DNA of 13,131 bases from an uncultured Lachnobacterium sp. (GCA_900548765.1 URLU01000045.1:1-13131); one strand, 5' to 3'. Positions 1 through 6,372 are shown, counted from the stretch's first letter. Translations and numbers: made by a program. Notes: generated by a model from the sequence alone, not told the origin.

Positions 1-147
1 TGGACACTCATAAATGTCCTCCGGGTCATATTTTGCCTTGTATGCCTTTACCAGAGCCTCTCTTCTCCCCACCGAAAGACTCTCTGGAAAACAATCACGG
101 CTTACTGCTACGATACCGATTTTTACTTTTGGAATGTTGTTAAACAT
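1..147 (-). CDS. L-fucose/L-arabinose isomerase family protein, N-terminal 49 residues (runs off left edge)
   Basis: Only the first 49 codons are in the window; the frame is open to base 1. The start is the ATG at 147-145, preceded by AAAAGGAG (bases 164-157) at good spacing. The peptide begins MFNNIPKVKIGIVAVSRD and continues with a CFPESL stretch and a DPEDIYECP stretch, which matches from memory the start of the large L-fucose/L-arabinose isomerase family proteins of gut Clostridia, whose members interconvert aldoses and ketoses in the cytoplasm. The catalytic residues lie outside the window, so substrate cannot be told. The gene is divergent from the LacI-type regulator, which is the usual arrangement for a locally controlled sugar gene. 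Family assignment is by recognition of the N-terminus only; a different sugar isomerase of the same fold is possible. Confidence 0.7.
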   Translation of the reverse strand, partial: MFNNIPKVKIGIVAVSRDCFPESLSVGRREALVKAYKAKYDPEDIYECP

Positions 148-203
148 AGTGTAAATCTCCTTTTATATTATATATAGTTTATAGGTGCTCCCTCAATGAC
201 TTA

Positions 204-232
204 ATTATACTACTGTATTCCTAAAAGATAAA
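204..232 (-). promoter_or_regulatory. Candidate promoter of the isomerase gene
   Basis: A perfect TATAAT is read on the minus strand at 209-204, with a weak TTTATC -35 candidate at 232-227 (17-base spacer). It would give an mRNA leader of about 50 bases before the ATG at 147. A TGACTTAAT element (197-205), also found at 264-272, overlaps this -10, so a regulator binding the repeats could block it. Confidence 0.45.
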
Positions 233-238
233 TTAATT

Positions 239-281
239 CTTAAGTGAAATTAAGCGTTTTATTTGACTTAATCCACTTAAT
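239..281. promoter_or_regulatory. Cluster of CTTAA/TTAAG half-sites, candidate operators
   Basis: Between the divergent genes a short A/T-rich half-site recurs: CTTAAGTG (239-246), ATTAAGCG (249-256), TGACTTAAT (264-272) and CACTTAAT (274-281), with a further TGACTTAAT at 197-205. The block 239-254 and the block 267-280 are close to reverse complements of each other apart from one inserted base. The right block lies between the -35 and -10 of the lacI-type promoter. The repeats are directly visible; that they bind the adjacent regulator, or any protein, is inference. Confidence 0.45.
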
Positions 282-291
282 TTTATATTAT
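263..291 (+). promoter_or_regulatory. Promoter of the LacI-family regulator gene
   Basis: TTGACT (263-268) and TATTAT (286-291) are separated by exactly 17 bases, a strong vegetative sigma-A type promoter. Expected start is near 298, giving a leader of about 87 bases before the ATG at 385. The spacer holds the CACTTAAT repeat and the start point falls inside the TGTA-N4-TACA repeat at 294-305, so autoregulation is likely. Confidence 0.65.
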
Positions 292-293
292 GA

Positions 294-305
294 TGTAAAC
301 GTACA
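294..305. promoter_or_regulatory. LacI/CcpA-like half-palindrome at the transcription start
   Basis: TGTAAACGTACA is an inverted repeat (TGTA-N4-TACA). Its left side matches the TGTAAACG half of LacI-family/cre operators well; the right half of a cre (consensus T..WCA) is imperfect. Position at the predicted start point suits repression of the regulator gene. It could be the site of the neighbouring regulator or of CcpA; I cannot separate these from sequence. Confidence 0.4.
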
Positions 306-332
306 GAAAACCTGCTGCTGGCAGCTTTTCTG
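304..332 (+). promoter_or_regulatory. Leader hairpin of the LacI-family gene
   Basis: CAGAAAA (304-310) pairs with TTTTCTG (326-332), followed after one C-C mismatch by CTGC (312-315) with GCAG (321-324) around a five-base loop. No T-run follows, so it is not a normal intrinsic terminator. It may stabilise the 5' end or hold a regulatory site. Confidence 0.35.
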
Positions 333-384
333 CATACTAAGGCATCAAAAGTATAAAACTATATGAATTTTAATGAGGTACACT

Positions 385-1422
385 ATGTCAGTAACCGCTA
401 AAGAAGTCGCAAAGGAACTAAATATTTCAGCAGCCGCTGTTTCAATGGCTTTAAACAACAAGCCCGGTGTGAGTACCAAGACCAGAAAGCTTATATTCGA
501 AAAAGCAAAAGAAATGGGCTATGATTTTTCCAGACTGTCTCCGGCAGAAGAAGTGATAGCCCCCAAGGGCAGCATATACTTTGTCGTATACAGAAAGCAT
601 GGTGCAGTAATTCCGACCAATGTATCCGGCGGTGTGAATGATGTACCTTTTTTCGCCCAGCTCTCTGAGGGAATCAGTGCCGGCTGCAAGCAGAGCCATT
701 ACTATATGAATGTCAGCTATATGTACGAGGATGATGATGTAACCTCCCAGCTCAACGACTGGAAGCATATAGGGGTAAAGGGAATACTGCTTCTGGGAAC
801 TGAAATGGATAAGCATGATTTGGAGCCGTTTATCAAATCGGGGCTGCCTGTTGTACTTGTGGATAATTATTTTGAAGACTTAAATCTGGACTGCGTACTG
901 ATCAACAATGTGCAGGGTGCCTATCTTGCCACCGAGTACCTGATTAAGAAAAAACGCAGTCAGCCCGGCTATCTCTGCTCTTCATACTCAATAACCGGCT
1001 TTGAGGAAAGAGGCGACGGCTTCTACAAAGCAATCAGAAAAAATGGAATGTCAAAATCCAGAAGCCTCGTCCATCACCTCACTCCATCCGTGGAAGGTGC
1101 CTACAGCGATATGAAAGAAATCTTAAGTCAGAATGATCCTCTGGCGAAATGTTATTTTGCTGACAATGACCAGATTGCAGCAGGAGCTATCAGAGCCTTT
1201 GAAGAGGCGGGTTACAGCATTCCAAAGGATATATCTGTCATAGGCTTTGACGATATGCCCCTTTGTACATATATTACTCCGCCGCTCTCAACAGTACATG
1301 TGCCCAAACAGTATATGGGGGAAATCGCGATAAAACGACTGGCCGAAATAATTGATACCAAACCTGTTAATCATGTGAAGATTGAGATTGATACGGAGAT
1401 AACCAAAAGAGGAAGTGTGTAA
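385..1422 (+). CDS. LacI-family DNA-binding transcriptional regulator
   Basis: 345 residues. The N-terminal helix-turn-helix is clear: VTAKEVAKELNISAAAVSMAL at about residues 3-23, then NNKPGVSTKTR and the end of the headpiece at GYDFSRL (45-51). The remainder is a periplasmic-binding-protein-like sugar-sensing domain ending with the typical VIGFDDMPLCTYITPPLSTV region. I chose the ATG at 385 because GAGG (375-378) sits six bases before it; an in-frame ATG at 373 overlaps that same ribosome binding site and has none of its own. The gene is divergent from a sugar isomerase and probably controls it and itself through sites at 197-305. The usual hinge-helix signature (N-x-x-AR-x-L) after the headpiece is not recognisable here. 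Effector sugar is unknown. Family is certain; target is inferred. Confidence 0.92.
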   Translation: MSVTAKEVAKELNISAAAVSMALNNKPGVSTKTRKLIFEKAKEMGYDFSRLSPAEEVIAPKGSIYFVVYRKHGAVIPTNVSGGVNDVPFFAQLSEGISAGCKQSHYYMNVSYMYEDDDVTSQLNDWKHIGVKGILLLGTEMDKHDLEPFIKSGLPVVLVDNYFEDLNLDCVLINNVQGAYLATEYLIKKKRSQPGYLCSSYSITGFEERGDGFYKAIRKNGMSKSRSLVHHLTPSVEGAYSDMKEILSQNDPLAKCYFADNDQIAAGAIRAFEEAGYSIPKDISVIGFDDMPLCTYITPPLSTVHVPKQYMGEIAIKRLAEIIDTKPVNHVKIEIDTEITKRGSV

Positions 1423-1463
1423 AAAATGCTTTAGATTTGTGTACCTCTGGCACCTGATATGAA

Positions 1464-1500
1464 ATATGCTTTGAAGTGGGTGTATCACTTCAAAGCATAT
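1464..1500. terminator. Perfect 15-bp hairpin between convergent genes
   Basis: Bases 1464-1478 and 1486-1500 are exact reverse complements (ATATGCTTTGAAGTG and its partner) around a seven-base loop. It lies 42 bases after the regulator's stop and 29 bases after the ATPase's stop on the other strand, where a shared transcript end is expected. Neither strand has a good T-run after the stem (AAAACAAG on plus, TTCATATC on minus), so it may work as a 3'-end stabiliser or poor terminator. Confidence 0.5.
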
Positions 1501-1528
1501 AAAACAAGTAAGTATTATAAACTCTATG

Positions 1529-3010
1529 TTATTTTAACAGCTCATAAACCATCTCAGCCGTAAAGCTTACACTCCTAAGCTTATCCACCTCTATCTGATA
1601 CAAGGCATTTGCTGCCAGATGCTCAGCCGCCTGCTCTATATCCCTGATTCCGGATGTGTTCCTGTGAATGTCCACAATAGCCTCCAGTGCCTCATCTGAA
1701 ATGATGCATTCCTCTGGGCTTAAGCCTATTCTCTTTAAGACCTTTGGAAGTGCAAATTTGGAGAAAATAACCTTTTTCTCCTCTGGTGTATAATCAGGCA
1801 GTTCGATTACCGCAAATCTTGATAGAATAGGTGCACTAATCATATCCTTGTCATTTGCCGTGGCAATAGGATACACGCCGGTTGTTGGAATCATACACTC
1901 CATGTAATTGTCTGTAAAACCAAGATTATCCAAAAGAGTTAAGAGCACATCCGCAGGGTTTCCGTTGCCCTTTCCTGATGCAGCTTTGTCAAGCTCATTT
2001 ATGATAAACACGAGGTTTGACTCTCCTGCCGCAGAAAATGCCTCCATTATGATTCCCGGCTTTGCATTTGAATAAATACGGGAACTTCCTGTGAGCTGCT
2101 CCGGGTCATTTATGGAGCTCATATCAAGGGTTGTCCATGGAAGCTTTAATATTCTCGCAACCGCATAGGCAATCTGGGACTTACCGGTTCCTGCCGGTCC
2201 GCAAATCAGCAGTCCATAGGCAGGAAGTGTATGAGTCCTGTTAATCTGTATGATTGTCTCCATGATTCTCTGCTTTACCCTCTCAAGTCCGTACAGCTCT
2301 TCATCAAGGATTTTTCTCGCCTCCACAGGGTCAATTGCCTCAAAATAATTGCTCTTCCACTGCACACTCATCATTATGGACAAGGCTCTCTGGGCATGAC
2401 GCCTCTCCTCCGGTGATACCTCTGAGGATTTGGCAACTGCAAGATTTCTTCTCGCCCAAAGCTGGATATTATCTGGCAGGGTTCTCCCTGCACAGGTGAT
2501 AAAATCTGTGATGCTCTGAATACTTGTAAGCTTCATATCATCGCCGTCTTCGATTCCATCCTCGTCGATTTCATCCTCACTTGGAGCTTCACTGGCAAGA
2601 AGCCTGTCTATCATAAACTGCAAAAAACCATCCTCTGCAGAGAGCTTATTTCCACTTCCTGATACAGTTTCTCTTATTTTATACACAGCATAGCCCTCTG
2701 CAGTGTTCTTTCCTGACAACTGGACTTTGATATGGTTTTCTCCAAGCCACTTGTGAAGTGCCACAAATCTGCTGTCTATTTTTAAAATATCAGAGACTAA
2801 GGTTCCATCCTCAGAATCAAACTCAAAGGTTGTCTTCTTCACCGGGTTTGTGAAAGTTCCCAGGGAATGATGATTCCACTGTTTTATGCTGTTATCTAGA
2901 AGCATAATCGGCTTATTGGCACTCGGCTTATTCTCGTTTGACTTGAATGTCTCGTATGTACATATTGCTTTTTCACCCTCTGGTGTGTTGTTAAAATCAA
3001 ATACTGGCAT
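1529..3010 (-). CDS. Lon-like AAA+ ATPase without a protease domain
   Basis: 493 residues. The C-terminal half is an AAA+ module of the Lon clade: Walker A GPAGTGKS (271-278), a Walker B region FIINELDK (335-342), sensor 1 in IATAND (Asn386), an arginine-finger candidate Arg398 in ILSRF, and a lid with sensor 2 Arg456 in SGIRD. The N-terminal ~240 residues do not resemble the Lon substrate domain and contain a very acidic stretch (about 141-158). The Lon Ser-Lys protease domain is absent; the protein ends after the lid. The Walker B Asp is Asn338 (codon AAT), while the catalytic Glu339 is kept. Start ATG at 3010 has AAGGA seven bases upstream. It stands alone between two terminator-like hairpins. 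Role unknown: an unfoldase or remodelling factor is likely from family knowledge; partner not identifiable. Confidence 0.85.
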   Translation of the reverse strand: MPVFDFNNTPEGEKAICTYETFKSNENKPSANKPIMLLDNSIKQWNHHSLGTFTNPVKKTTFEFDSEDGTLVSDILKIDSRFVALHKWLGENHIKVQLSGKNTAEGYAVYKIRETVSGSGNKLSAEDGFLQFMIDRLLASEAPSEDEIDEDGIEDGDDMKLTSIQSITDFITCAGRTLPDNIQLWARRNLAVAKSSEVSPEERRHAQRALSIMMSVQWKSNYFEAIDPVEARKILDEELYGLERVKQRIMETIIQINRTHTLPAYGLLICGPAGTGKSQIAYAVARILKLPWTTLDMSSINDPEQLTGSSRIYSNAKPGIIMEAFSAAGESNLVFIINELDKAASGKGNGNPADVLLTLLDNLGFTDNYMECMIPTTGVYPIATANDKDMISAPILSRFAVIELPDYTPEEKKVIFSKFALPKVLKRIGLSPEECIISDEALEAIVDIHRNTSGIRDIEQAAEHLAANALYQIEVDKLRSVSFTAEMVYELLK

Positions 3011-3044
3011 AACTTTTTCCTTCTCAATTTATTTCTTATGCATA

Positions 3045-3074
3045 ATAATACACCAGTCCTGTATTTACTTGCAA
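3045..3074 (-). promoter_or_regulatory. Candidate promoter of the AAA+ ATPase gene
   Basis: On the minus strand TTGCAA (3074-3069) and TATTAT (3050-3045) are 18 bases apart, with a TG just before the -10 (extended -10 character). The leader would be about 30 bases, ending with AAGGA and the ATG at 3010. Confidence 0.45.
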
Positions 3075-3293
3075 GGTGTTGTCTGTGAATAATTCAATTT
3101 ACAGGTATATAAAAGTTATTGTTCAACCGCAAGCCTGACACAGCCTCGTAGAAGCACTTTAAAAACTTTTAATGCACCAATTTAGTTTGTTTAGGATGAT
3201 GCTTTGCGTTCCATACCAAGAGTATACCTGATGATATTATGATTGTAGGATTTATTTAAACTTGTTTTACCGCGGCTTTGAATCTATGATTAC
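3075..3293. other. Intergenic stretch with no recognised gene
   Basis: Part of the 384-base gap between the ATPase and the asnA operon. It is A/T-rich and broken by stops on both strands. Short inverted repeats occur (for example TTAAAA and TTTTAA around 3160-3171), but I find no ribosome binding site plus open frame, no tRNA-like fold and no repeat shared with the rest of the window. It may be a decayed gene, but I cannot identify one. Confidence 0.4.
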
Positions 3294-3355
3294 AAAAAAC
3301 GAGAAGCATATGGTTGTTTCCAAGAATAAATTCTTGGAAATGCACCATATGCTTC
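3294..3355 (-). terminator. Intrinsic terminator of the asnA operon
   Basis: Long two-part hairpin 40 bases after the stop of the rhodanese-TtcA gene. Outer arms are 3303-3314 (GAAGCATATGGT) and 3344-3355, inner arms 3317-3327 (TTTCCAAGAAT) and 3330-3340. On the minus strand it is followed by CTCGTTTTTT (down to 3294), a proper U-tract. Orientation fits the operon 5600 to 3395. Confidence 0.8.
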
Positions 3356-3394
3356 CTTATTTGATTTACGTTTCATATTAAAAGTTTTAAAAAT

Positions 3395-4585
3395 TTATGC
3401 CTCTTTATTATCAGGTGTCTTCACATCATCATAAGTATCAAGAAAATGATGTTTCACCCCGTCCTTCTTATAGGCAACCACCGTAGCAAGATTTACATTT
3501 TCAACGCTCTTAAATATATTTCCTTCCACAAATGGATTTGTCTTCTTCAACTCAGCGATAAGTCCTTTTATCTCCTTGCGCTTTGAAGCGTTTTCGTTGT
3601 TGCATGATGTACATGTATCTGTGAACTTACATGCGCACTGGATAAAGTGAAGTCCGTTATAGTCTCTCCAGGCTTCTATATCGCTTTCTCTTACCAGATA
3701 CAGTGGACGTATCAGCTCCATTCCTTCAAAGTTCGTGCTGTGAAGCTTTGGCATCATGGTCTGTACCTGTGCTCCATACAGCATTCCCATAAGGATTGTT
3801 TCTATTACGTCATCATAGTGATGTCCTAGGGCTATCTTGTTACAGCCCAACTCCCTGGCATAGCTGTATAGATGTCCTCTTCTCATTCGGGCACACAGAT
3901 AACATGGAGATTTTTCTATATCATATACCGCATCAAATATGTCTGACTCAAAGATTGTGATTGGTATGTCAAGTCGTCTTGCGTTTTCCTCGATTACCTT
4001 TCTGTTTTCCTGACTGTAGCCTGGATCCATTACAAGGAATTTAACTTCAAAATCAAACTTATTATGGCGTTTTAACTCCTGAAAACACTTGGCCATAAGC
4101 ATTGAGTCTTTTCCACCTGATATGCAGACTGCTATCTTATCTCCCGGTTTTACCAGCTCATAATTGCAGACTGCCTTGGCAAATTTGGTGAATATGCTCT
4201 TTTTGAATTTTTTTCTGAGACTAAGCTCCACGTCTCTTGCAAAGCTCTTATCCTTATCTGCTTCTTCCTGTGTTTTCATAAAGTCCAGAAGCCAGGCAAT
4301 ATAGCCGCCCTCAAGGCTTAGGGCATCAAGCCCCTGCTCTCTCAGCAGCTCAGCCACATCGACACTTTCCCTGCCCCTGCTGCAGCAGACTACTATTGTC
4401 TTTTCCTTGTCTATTCTCTCGTCTGACATTCCGATAAGTGCCTCTGGTGACAGTGCGACTGCCCCCGGTACTGCACCATGGGCTATCTCCTGTTCGCTTC
4501 TTATATCAACTATCTGATATTGATTCCTATCGGCTTTTTTTAATTCTTCTATTGTAATACTTGCTGTATTTTCTGTTGTAATCAT
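3395..4585 (-). CDS. Rhodanese domain fused to a TtcA-like PP-loop tRNA thiolation enzyme
   Basis: 396 residues, two domains. Residues about 8-105 are a rhodanese domain: IVDIRSEQEIAHGAVPGAV, then the active loop CCSRGRES (67-74) with Cys68 aligning with the persulfide cysteine, and GGYIAW. Residues about 120-370 are a PP-loop ATPase of the TtcA type: SGGKDS (156-161), CYLC (Cys228, Cys231) followed by ARMRRGHLY, GHHYDDVIET (254-263), and a further cysteine set CACKFTDTCTSC (317-328) that could supply the third [4Fe-4S] ligand. TtcA makes 2-thiocytidine at tRNA position 32 by adenylating the base and adding sulfur; the rhodanese part probably delivers that sulfur. The usual Arg of the rhodanese loop (C-x-x-G-x-R-S) is Glu73. 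The gene follows asnA by four bases with a weak ribosome binding site, so translation is probably coupled. Exact tRNA target is inferred; TtuA-like or other thiolation is possible. Confidence 0.85.
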   Translation of the reverse strand: MITTENTASITIEELKKADRNQYQIVDIRSEQEIAHGAVPGAVALSPEALIGMSDERIDKEKTIVVCCSRGRESVDVAELLREQGLDALSLEGGYIAWLLDFMKTQEEADKDKSFARDVELSLRKKFKKSIFTKFAKAVCNYELVKPGDKIAVCISGGKDSMLMAKCFQELKRHNKFDFEVKFLVMDPGYSQENRKVIEENARRLDIPITIFESDIFDAVYDIEKSPCYLCARMRRGHLYSYARELGCNKIALGHHYDDVIETILMGMLYGAQVQTMMPKLHSTNFEGMELIRPLYLVRESDIEAWRDYNGLHFIQCACKFTDTCTSCNNENASKRKEIKGLIAELKKTNPFVEGNIFKSVENVNLATVVAYKKDGVKHHFLDTYDDVKTPDNKEA

Positions 4586-4589
4586 ATCT

Positions 4590-5600
4590 CTATAACAGTT
4601 CTATTCCATTTTTCTCGCACTCTGCCACCACATCCTCAGGCCAGATTGAGCTCTGAACCTCTCCGATATGCGCTTTTCTGAGGAAAAACATACAGATACG
4701 GGACTGTCCGATTCCTCCTCCTATTGTGTATGGAAGCTCCTTATTCAAAATTGCTTTCTGGAATGGAAGCTCCGCTCTCTCAGGACATCCTGCCTTGTCA
4801 AGCTGCTCCCTGAGGGATTTCTCATCAACTCTGATTCCCATTGATGATAGCTCAAGAGCTATGTCAAGTACCGGATAATATACGATAATATCTGCATTTA
4901 ATGCCCAGTCATCATAGTCTGGTGCACGTCCGTCATGGGGCTCACCATTCTCAAGCTTATCTCCAATCTGCATTAAACAGATTGCGCCCTTTGCCTTTGC
5001 AAAATAGTACTCTCTCTCCTTTGGAGTGTTGTCTGGGAAGAGCTCCTCAAGCTCACTTGTTGTAACAAAAGTGATATCCTTTGGCAGGATAAGGTCTATG
5101 TAATCATACTGAATAGCCATATACTGCTCTGTCTTTCTGAGGCACTTGTATACAGTCTTTACAGTCTCCTTCAGAAAGTCAAGGTTACGGTCTTCTTTTC
5201 TGATAATCTTTTCCCAATCCCACTGGTCAACAAAAATTGAGTGGATATTATCTGTGTCCTCGTCCCTGCGGATAGCGTTCATATCTGTATAGATTCCCTC
5301 TCCCAGAGAAAATCCGTATTTCTTAAGTGCATATCTCTTCCATTTTGCCAGAGAATGTACAACTTCTGCTTCCTTCTCTCCCTGCTCCCTGATTCCAAAA
5401 GATACAGGTCTCTCATAACCATTTAAGTTATCATTTAATCCTGTTGATGGATCTACAAAAAGTGGTGCAGAAACTCGTGTAAGTGATAATCTCTGCGCAA
5501 GTAATCCCTGAAAGAAATCCTTGGCTGTCTTAATTGCAATCTGAGTGTCGTGAAGGTTAAGCTCAGATTTGTAGCCCTTTGGTATTTTTAAATTATCCAT
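4590..5600 (-). CDS. asnA: Aspartate--ammonia ligase (asparagine synthetase A)
   Basis: 336 residues, close to the ~330 of E. coli AsnA. It makes asparagine from aspartate, ammonia and ATP (giving AMP and PPi) with a class II aminoacyl-tRNA synthetase-like fold in the cytoplasm. Family landmarks are all present: EVVHSLAKWKR (79-89), GEGIYTDMNAIRRDED (100-115), HSIFVDQWDWE (120-130), RAPDYDDWALNADI (225-238), LELSSMGIRVD (249-259) and GGGIGQSR (294-301) near the C-terminus. The start at 5600 follows AAGGAG at proper spacing. It is the first gene of an operon with the rhodanese-TtcA fusion. No Asn T-box element is visible in the leader (the GGTGGNACCGCG signature is absent). Confidence 0.97.
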   Translation of the reverse strand: MDNLKIPKGYKSELNLHDTQIAIKTAKDFFQGLLAQRLSLTRVSAPLFVDPSTGLNDNLNGYERPVSFGIREQGEKEAEVVHSLAKWKRYALKKYGFSLGEGIYTDMNAIRRDEDTDNIHSIFVDQWDWEKIIRKEDRNLDFLKETVKTVYKCLRKTEQYMAIQYDYIDLILPKDITFVTTSELEELFPDNTPKEREYYFAKAKGAICLMQIGDKLENGEPHDGRAPDYDDWALNADIIVYYPVLDIALELSSMGIRVDEKSLREQLDKAGCPERAELPFQKAILNKELPYTIGGGIGQSRICMFFLRKAHIGEVQSSIWPEDVVAECEKNGIELL

Positions 5601-5648
5601 GATGACTCCTTATATAATTTTCTATTTTCTCTAAATATTATATTATTG

Positions 5649-5691
5649 CATACGTGCCATCCATGAAACAGATTGTCCCATGTGATGTATG
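5649..5691 (-). promoter_or_regulatory. Possible leader stem of asnA mRNA
   Basis: In the asnA leader, 5649-5665 and 5679-5691 can pair imperfectly (CATAC with GTATG, ATC with GAT, CATG with CATG) around a ~13-base loop. It matches no riboswitch class I know. Presented as a weak structure only. Confidence 0.25.
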
Positions 5692-5707
5692 AGCATTCGC
5701 CTTATCA

Positions 5708-5736
5708 AGTATAGCACACTTCCCCTTGAATGATAA
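5708..5736 (-). promoter_or_regulatory. asnA: Promoter of asnA
   Basis: Minus strand TTATCA (5736-5731) and TATACT (5713-5708) are 17 bases apart. Predicted start near 5701 gives a ~100-base leader. A second perfect TATAAT (5642-5637) lies nearer the gene but lacks a convincing -35. The -35 box shares base 5731 with that of the oppositely directed gene. Confidence 0.55.
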
Positions 5737-5754
5737 CAAATATTATACTAAAAT
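5726..5754 (+). promoter_or_regulatory. Promoter of the small membrane protein gene
   Basis: TTGAAT (5726-5731) and TAAAAT (5749-5754) are 17 bases apart. The start would be near 5761, leaving a leader of about 37 bases that contains the GGAGG before the ATG at 5798. Confidence 0.55.
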
Positions 5755-5797
5755 ATTATACATAATTTTTATAACAAATTTTCCTGTGGAGGTCATA

Positions 5798-6226
5798 ATG
5801 AGAAAAAAAGATTTGACTGTACCAGCACTGCTCCTTGAAGCAGTTGACATTGTACTGCTGTTTATTTACATAGGATTACAGATATACTACACAATCGCTT
5901 TTAGTATTCCGCCTTACAAAATGATACTGAATATGCTTATCATGCTGCTTGTCTACGCAGGCTTTACAGTGCTCTCAATTTTTCCTGATAGGTTAAACCA
6001 TATCCCGGTCGAAGTCTGTACCGGCAAAATCAGGAAATACTCGCTTCGCATGATAAGGCTGGTTAAGTTTGTGTTTATCCTTGGGCTGTTGATTCCATGT
6101 GTGTTTGACGCACTGCGAATTCGTATTAATAACGCCTACAGCCTGATAATAATTGGAGTGATTGTGATTATTGCTGTGTTCTATGAGTATAAGATAATAA
6201 AGGAATTTAAAGAGCTGAAAAAATAA
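5798..6226 (+). CDS. Small four-helix integral membrane protein, function unknown
   Basis: 142 residues. Start chosen at the ATG at 5798 because GGAGG (5788-5792) precedes it at good spacing; an in-frame TTG at 5726 is the -35 box instead. Four hydrophobic segments are seen at about residues 14-35, 41-62, 86-106 and 113-130, with a charged head (MRKKD) and a lysine/glutamate-rich tail (KIIKEFKELKK). The loop FPDRLNHIPVEV followed by a basic stretch between helices 2 and 3 recalls small uncharacterised Firmicutes membrane proteins of the DUF1648/SdpI type, but that resemblance is weak. No signal peptide cleavage site or catalytic motif is visible. It is transcribed away from asnA from a back-to-back promoter. 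Confidence 0.75.
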   Translation: MRKKDLTVPALLLEAVDIVLLFIYIGLQIYYTIAFSIPPYKMILNMLIMLLVYAGFTVLSIFPDRLNHIPVEVCTGKIRKYSLRMIRLVKFVFILGLLIPCVFDALRIRINNAYSLIIIGVIVIIAVFYEYKIIKEFKELKK

Positions 6227-6231
6227 TCCAG

Positions 6232-6263
6232 CTGACTTGAACTATTTCCAAGCGGCAGTTTTT
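6232..6263 (+). terminator. Weak candidate terminator after the membrane protein gene
   Basis: CTTG (6236-6239) pairs with CAAG (6249-6252), extended through an uneven internal loop by CTG (6232-6234) with CAG (6256-6258), then TTTTT (6259-6263). It begins six bases after the stop codon. The GGCAG at 6254-6258 can alternatively pair with CTGCC at 6368-6372. Confidence 0.35.
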
Positions 6264-6372
6264 AAGCATCTCTTAGTTTATTCCTTATCATCACAAGCGC
6301 GTACCCTAAAAGATTTTGTCCTCTCCACTGGGACATTTCCAATCTTTTAGGGTCACTCATTGATAAGCTGCC
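6254..6372. repeat. Large nested inverted repeat / candidate structured RNA element
   Basis: Four nested pairings span about 119 bases: GGCAG (6254-6258) with CTGCC (6368-6372); CTTATCA (6284-6290) with TGATAAG (6361-6367); ACCCTAAAAGATT (6303-6315) with 6341-6353, 13 bp perfect; and TGTCC (6317-6321) with GGACA (6331-6335). A 25-base side region (6259-6283) can form a small TAAG/CTTA hairpin. It lies between the convergent membrane protein and nadE genes. It is not followed by a good T-run on either strand. Pairings are seen directly; whether it is RNA, a small non-autonomous repeat or a processing site is not known. Confidence 0.55.

Noticed and set aside
373..384. Upstream ATG at 373 as the start of the LacI-family protein
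   Set aside because: It overlaps the GAGG ribosome binding site serving the ATG at 385 and has no site of its own; the family N-terminus (VTAKEVAKEL) fits the later start.
3075..3293. Possible small gene or transposase remnant in the gap
   Set aside because: Short minus-strand readable stretches exist but are interrupted by stops, without a start signal or any match I recognise.
5601..5797. T-box or other amino-acid riboswitch before asnA
   Set aside because: No T-box GGTGGNACC signature, no specifier stem and no terminator/antiterminator pair found; only a weak imperfect stem is present.
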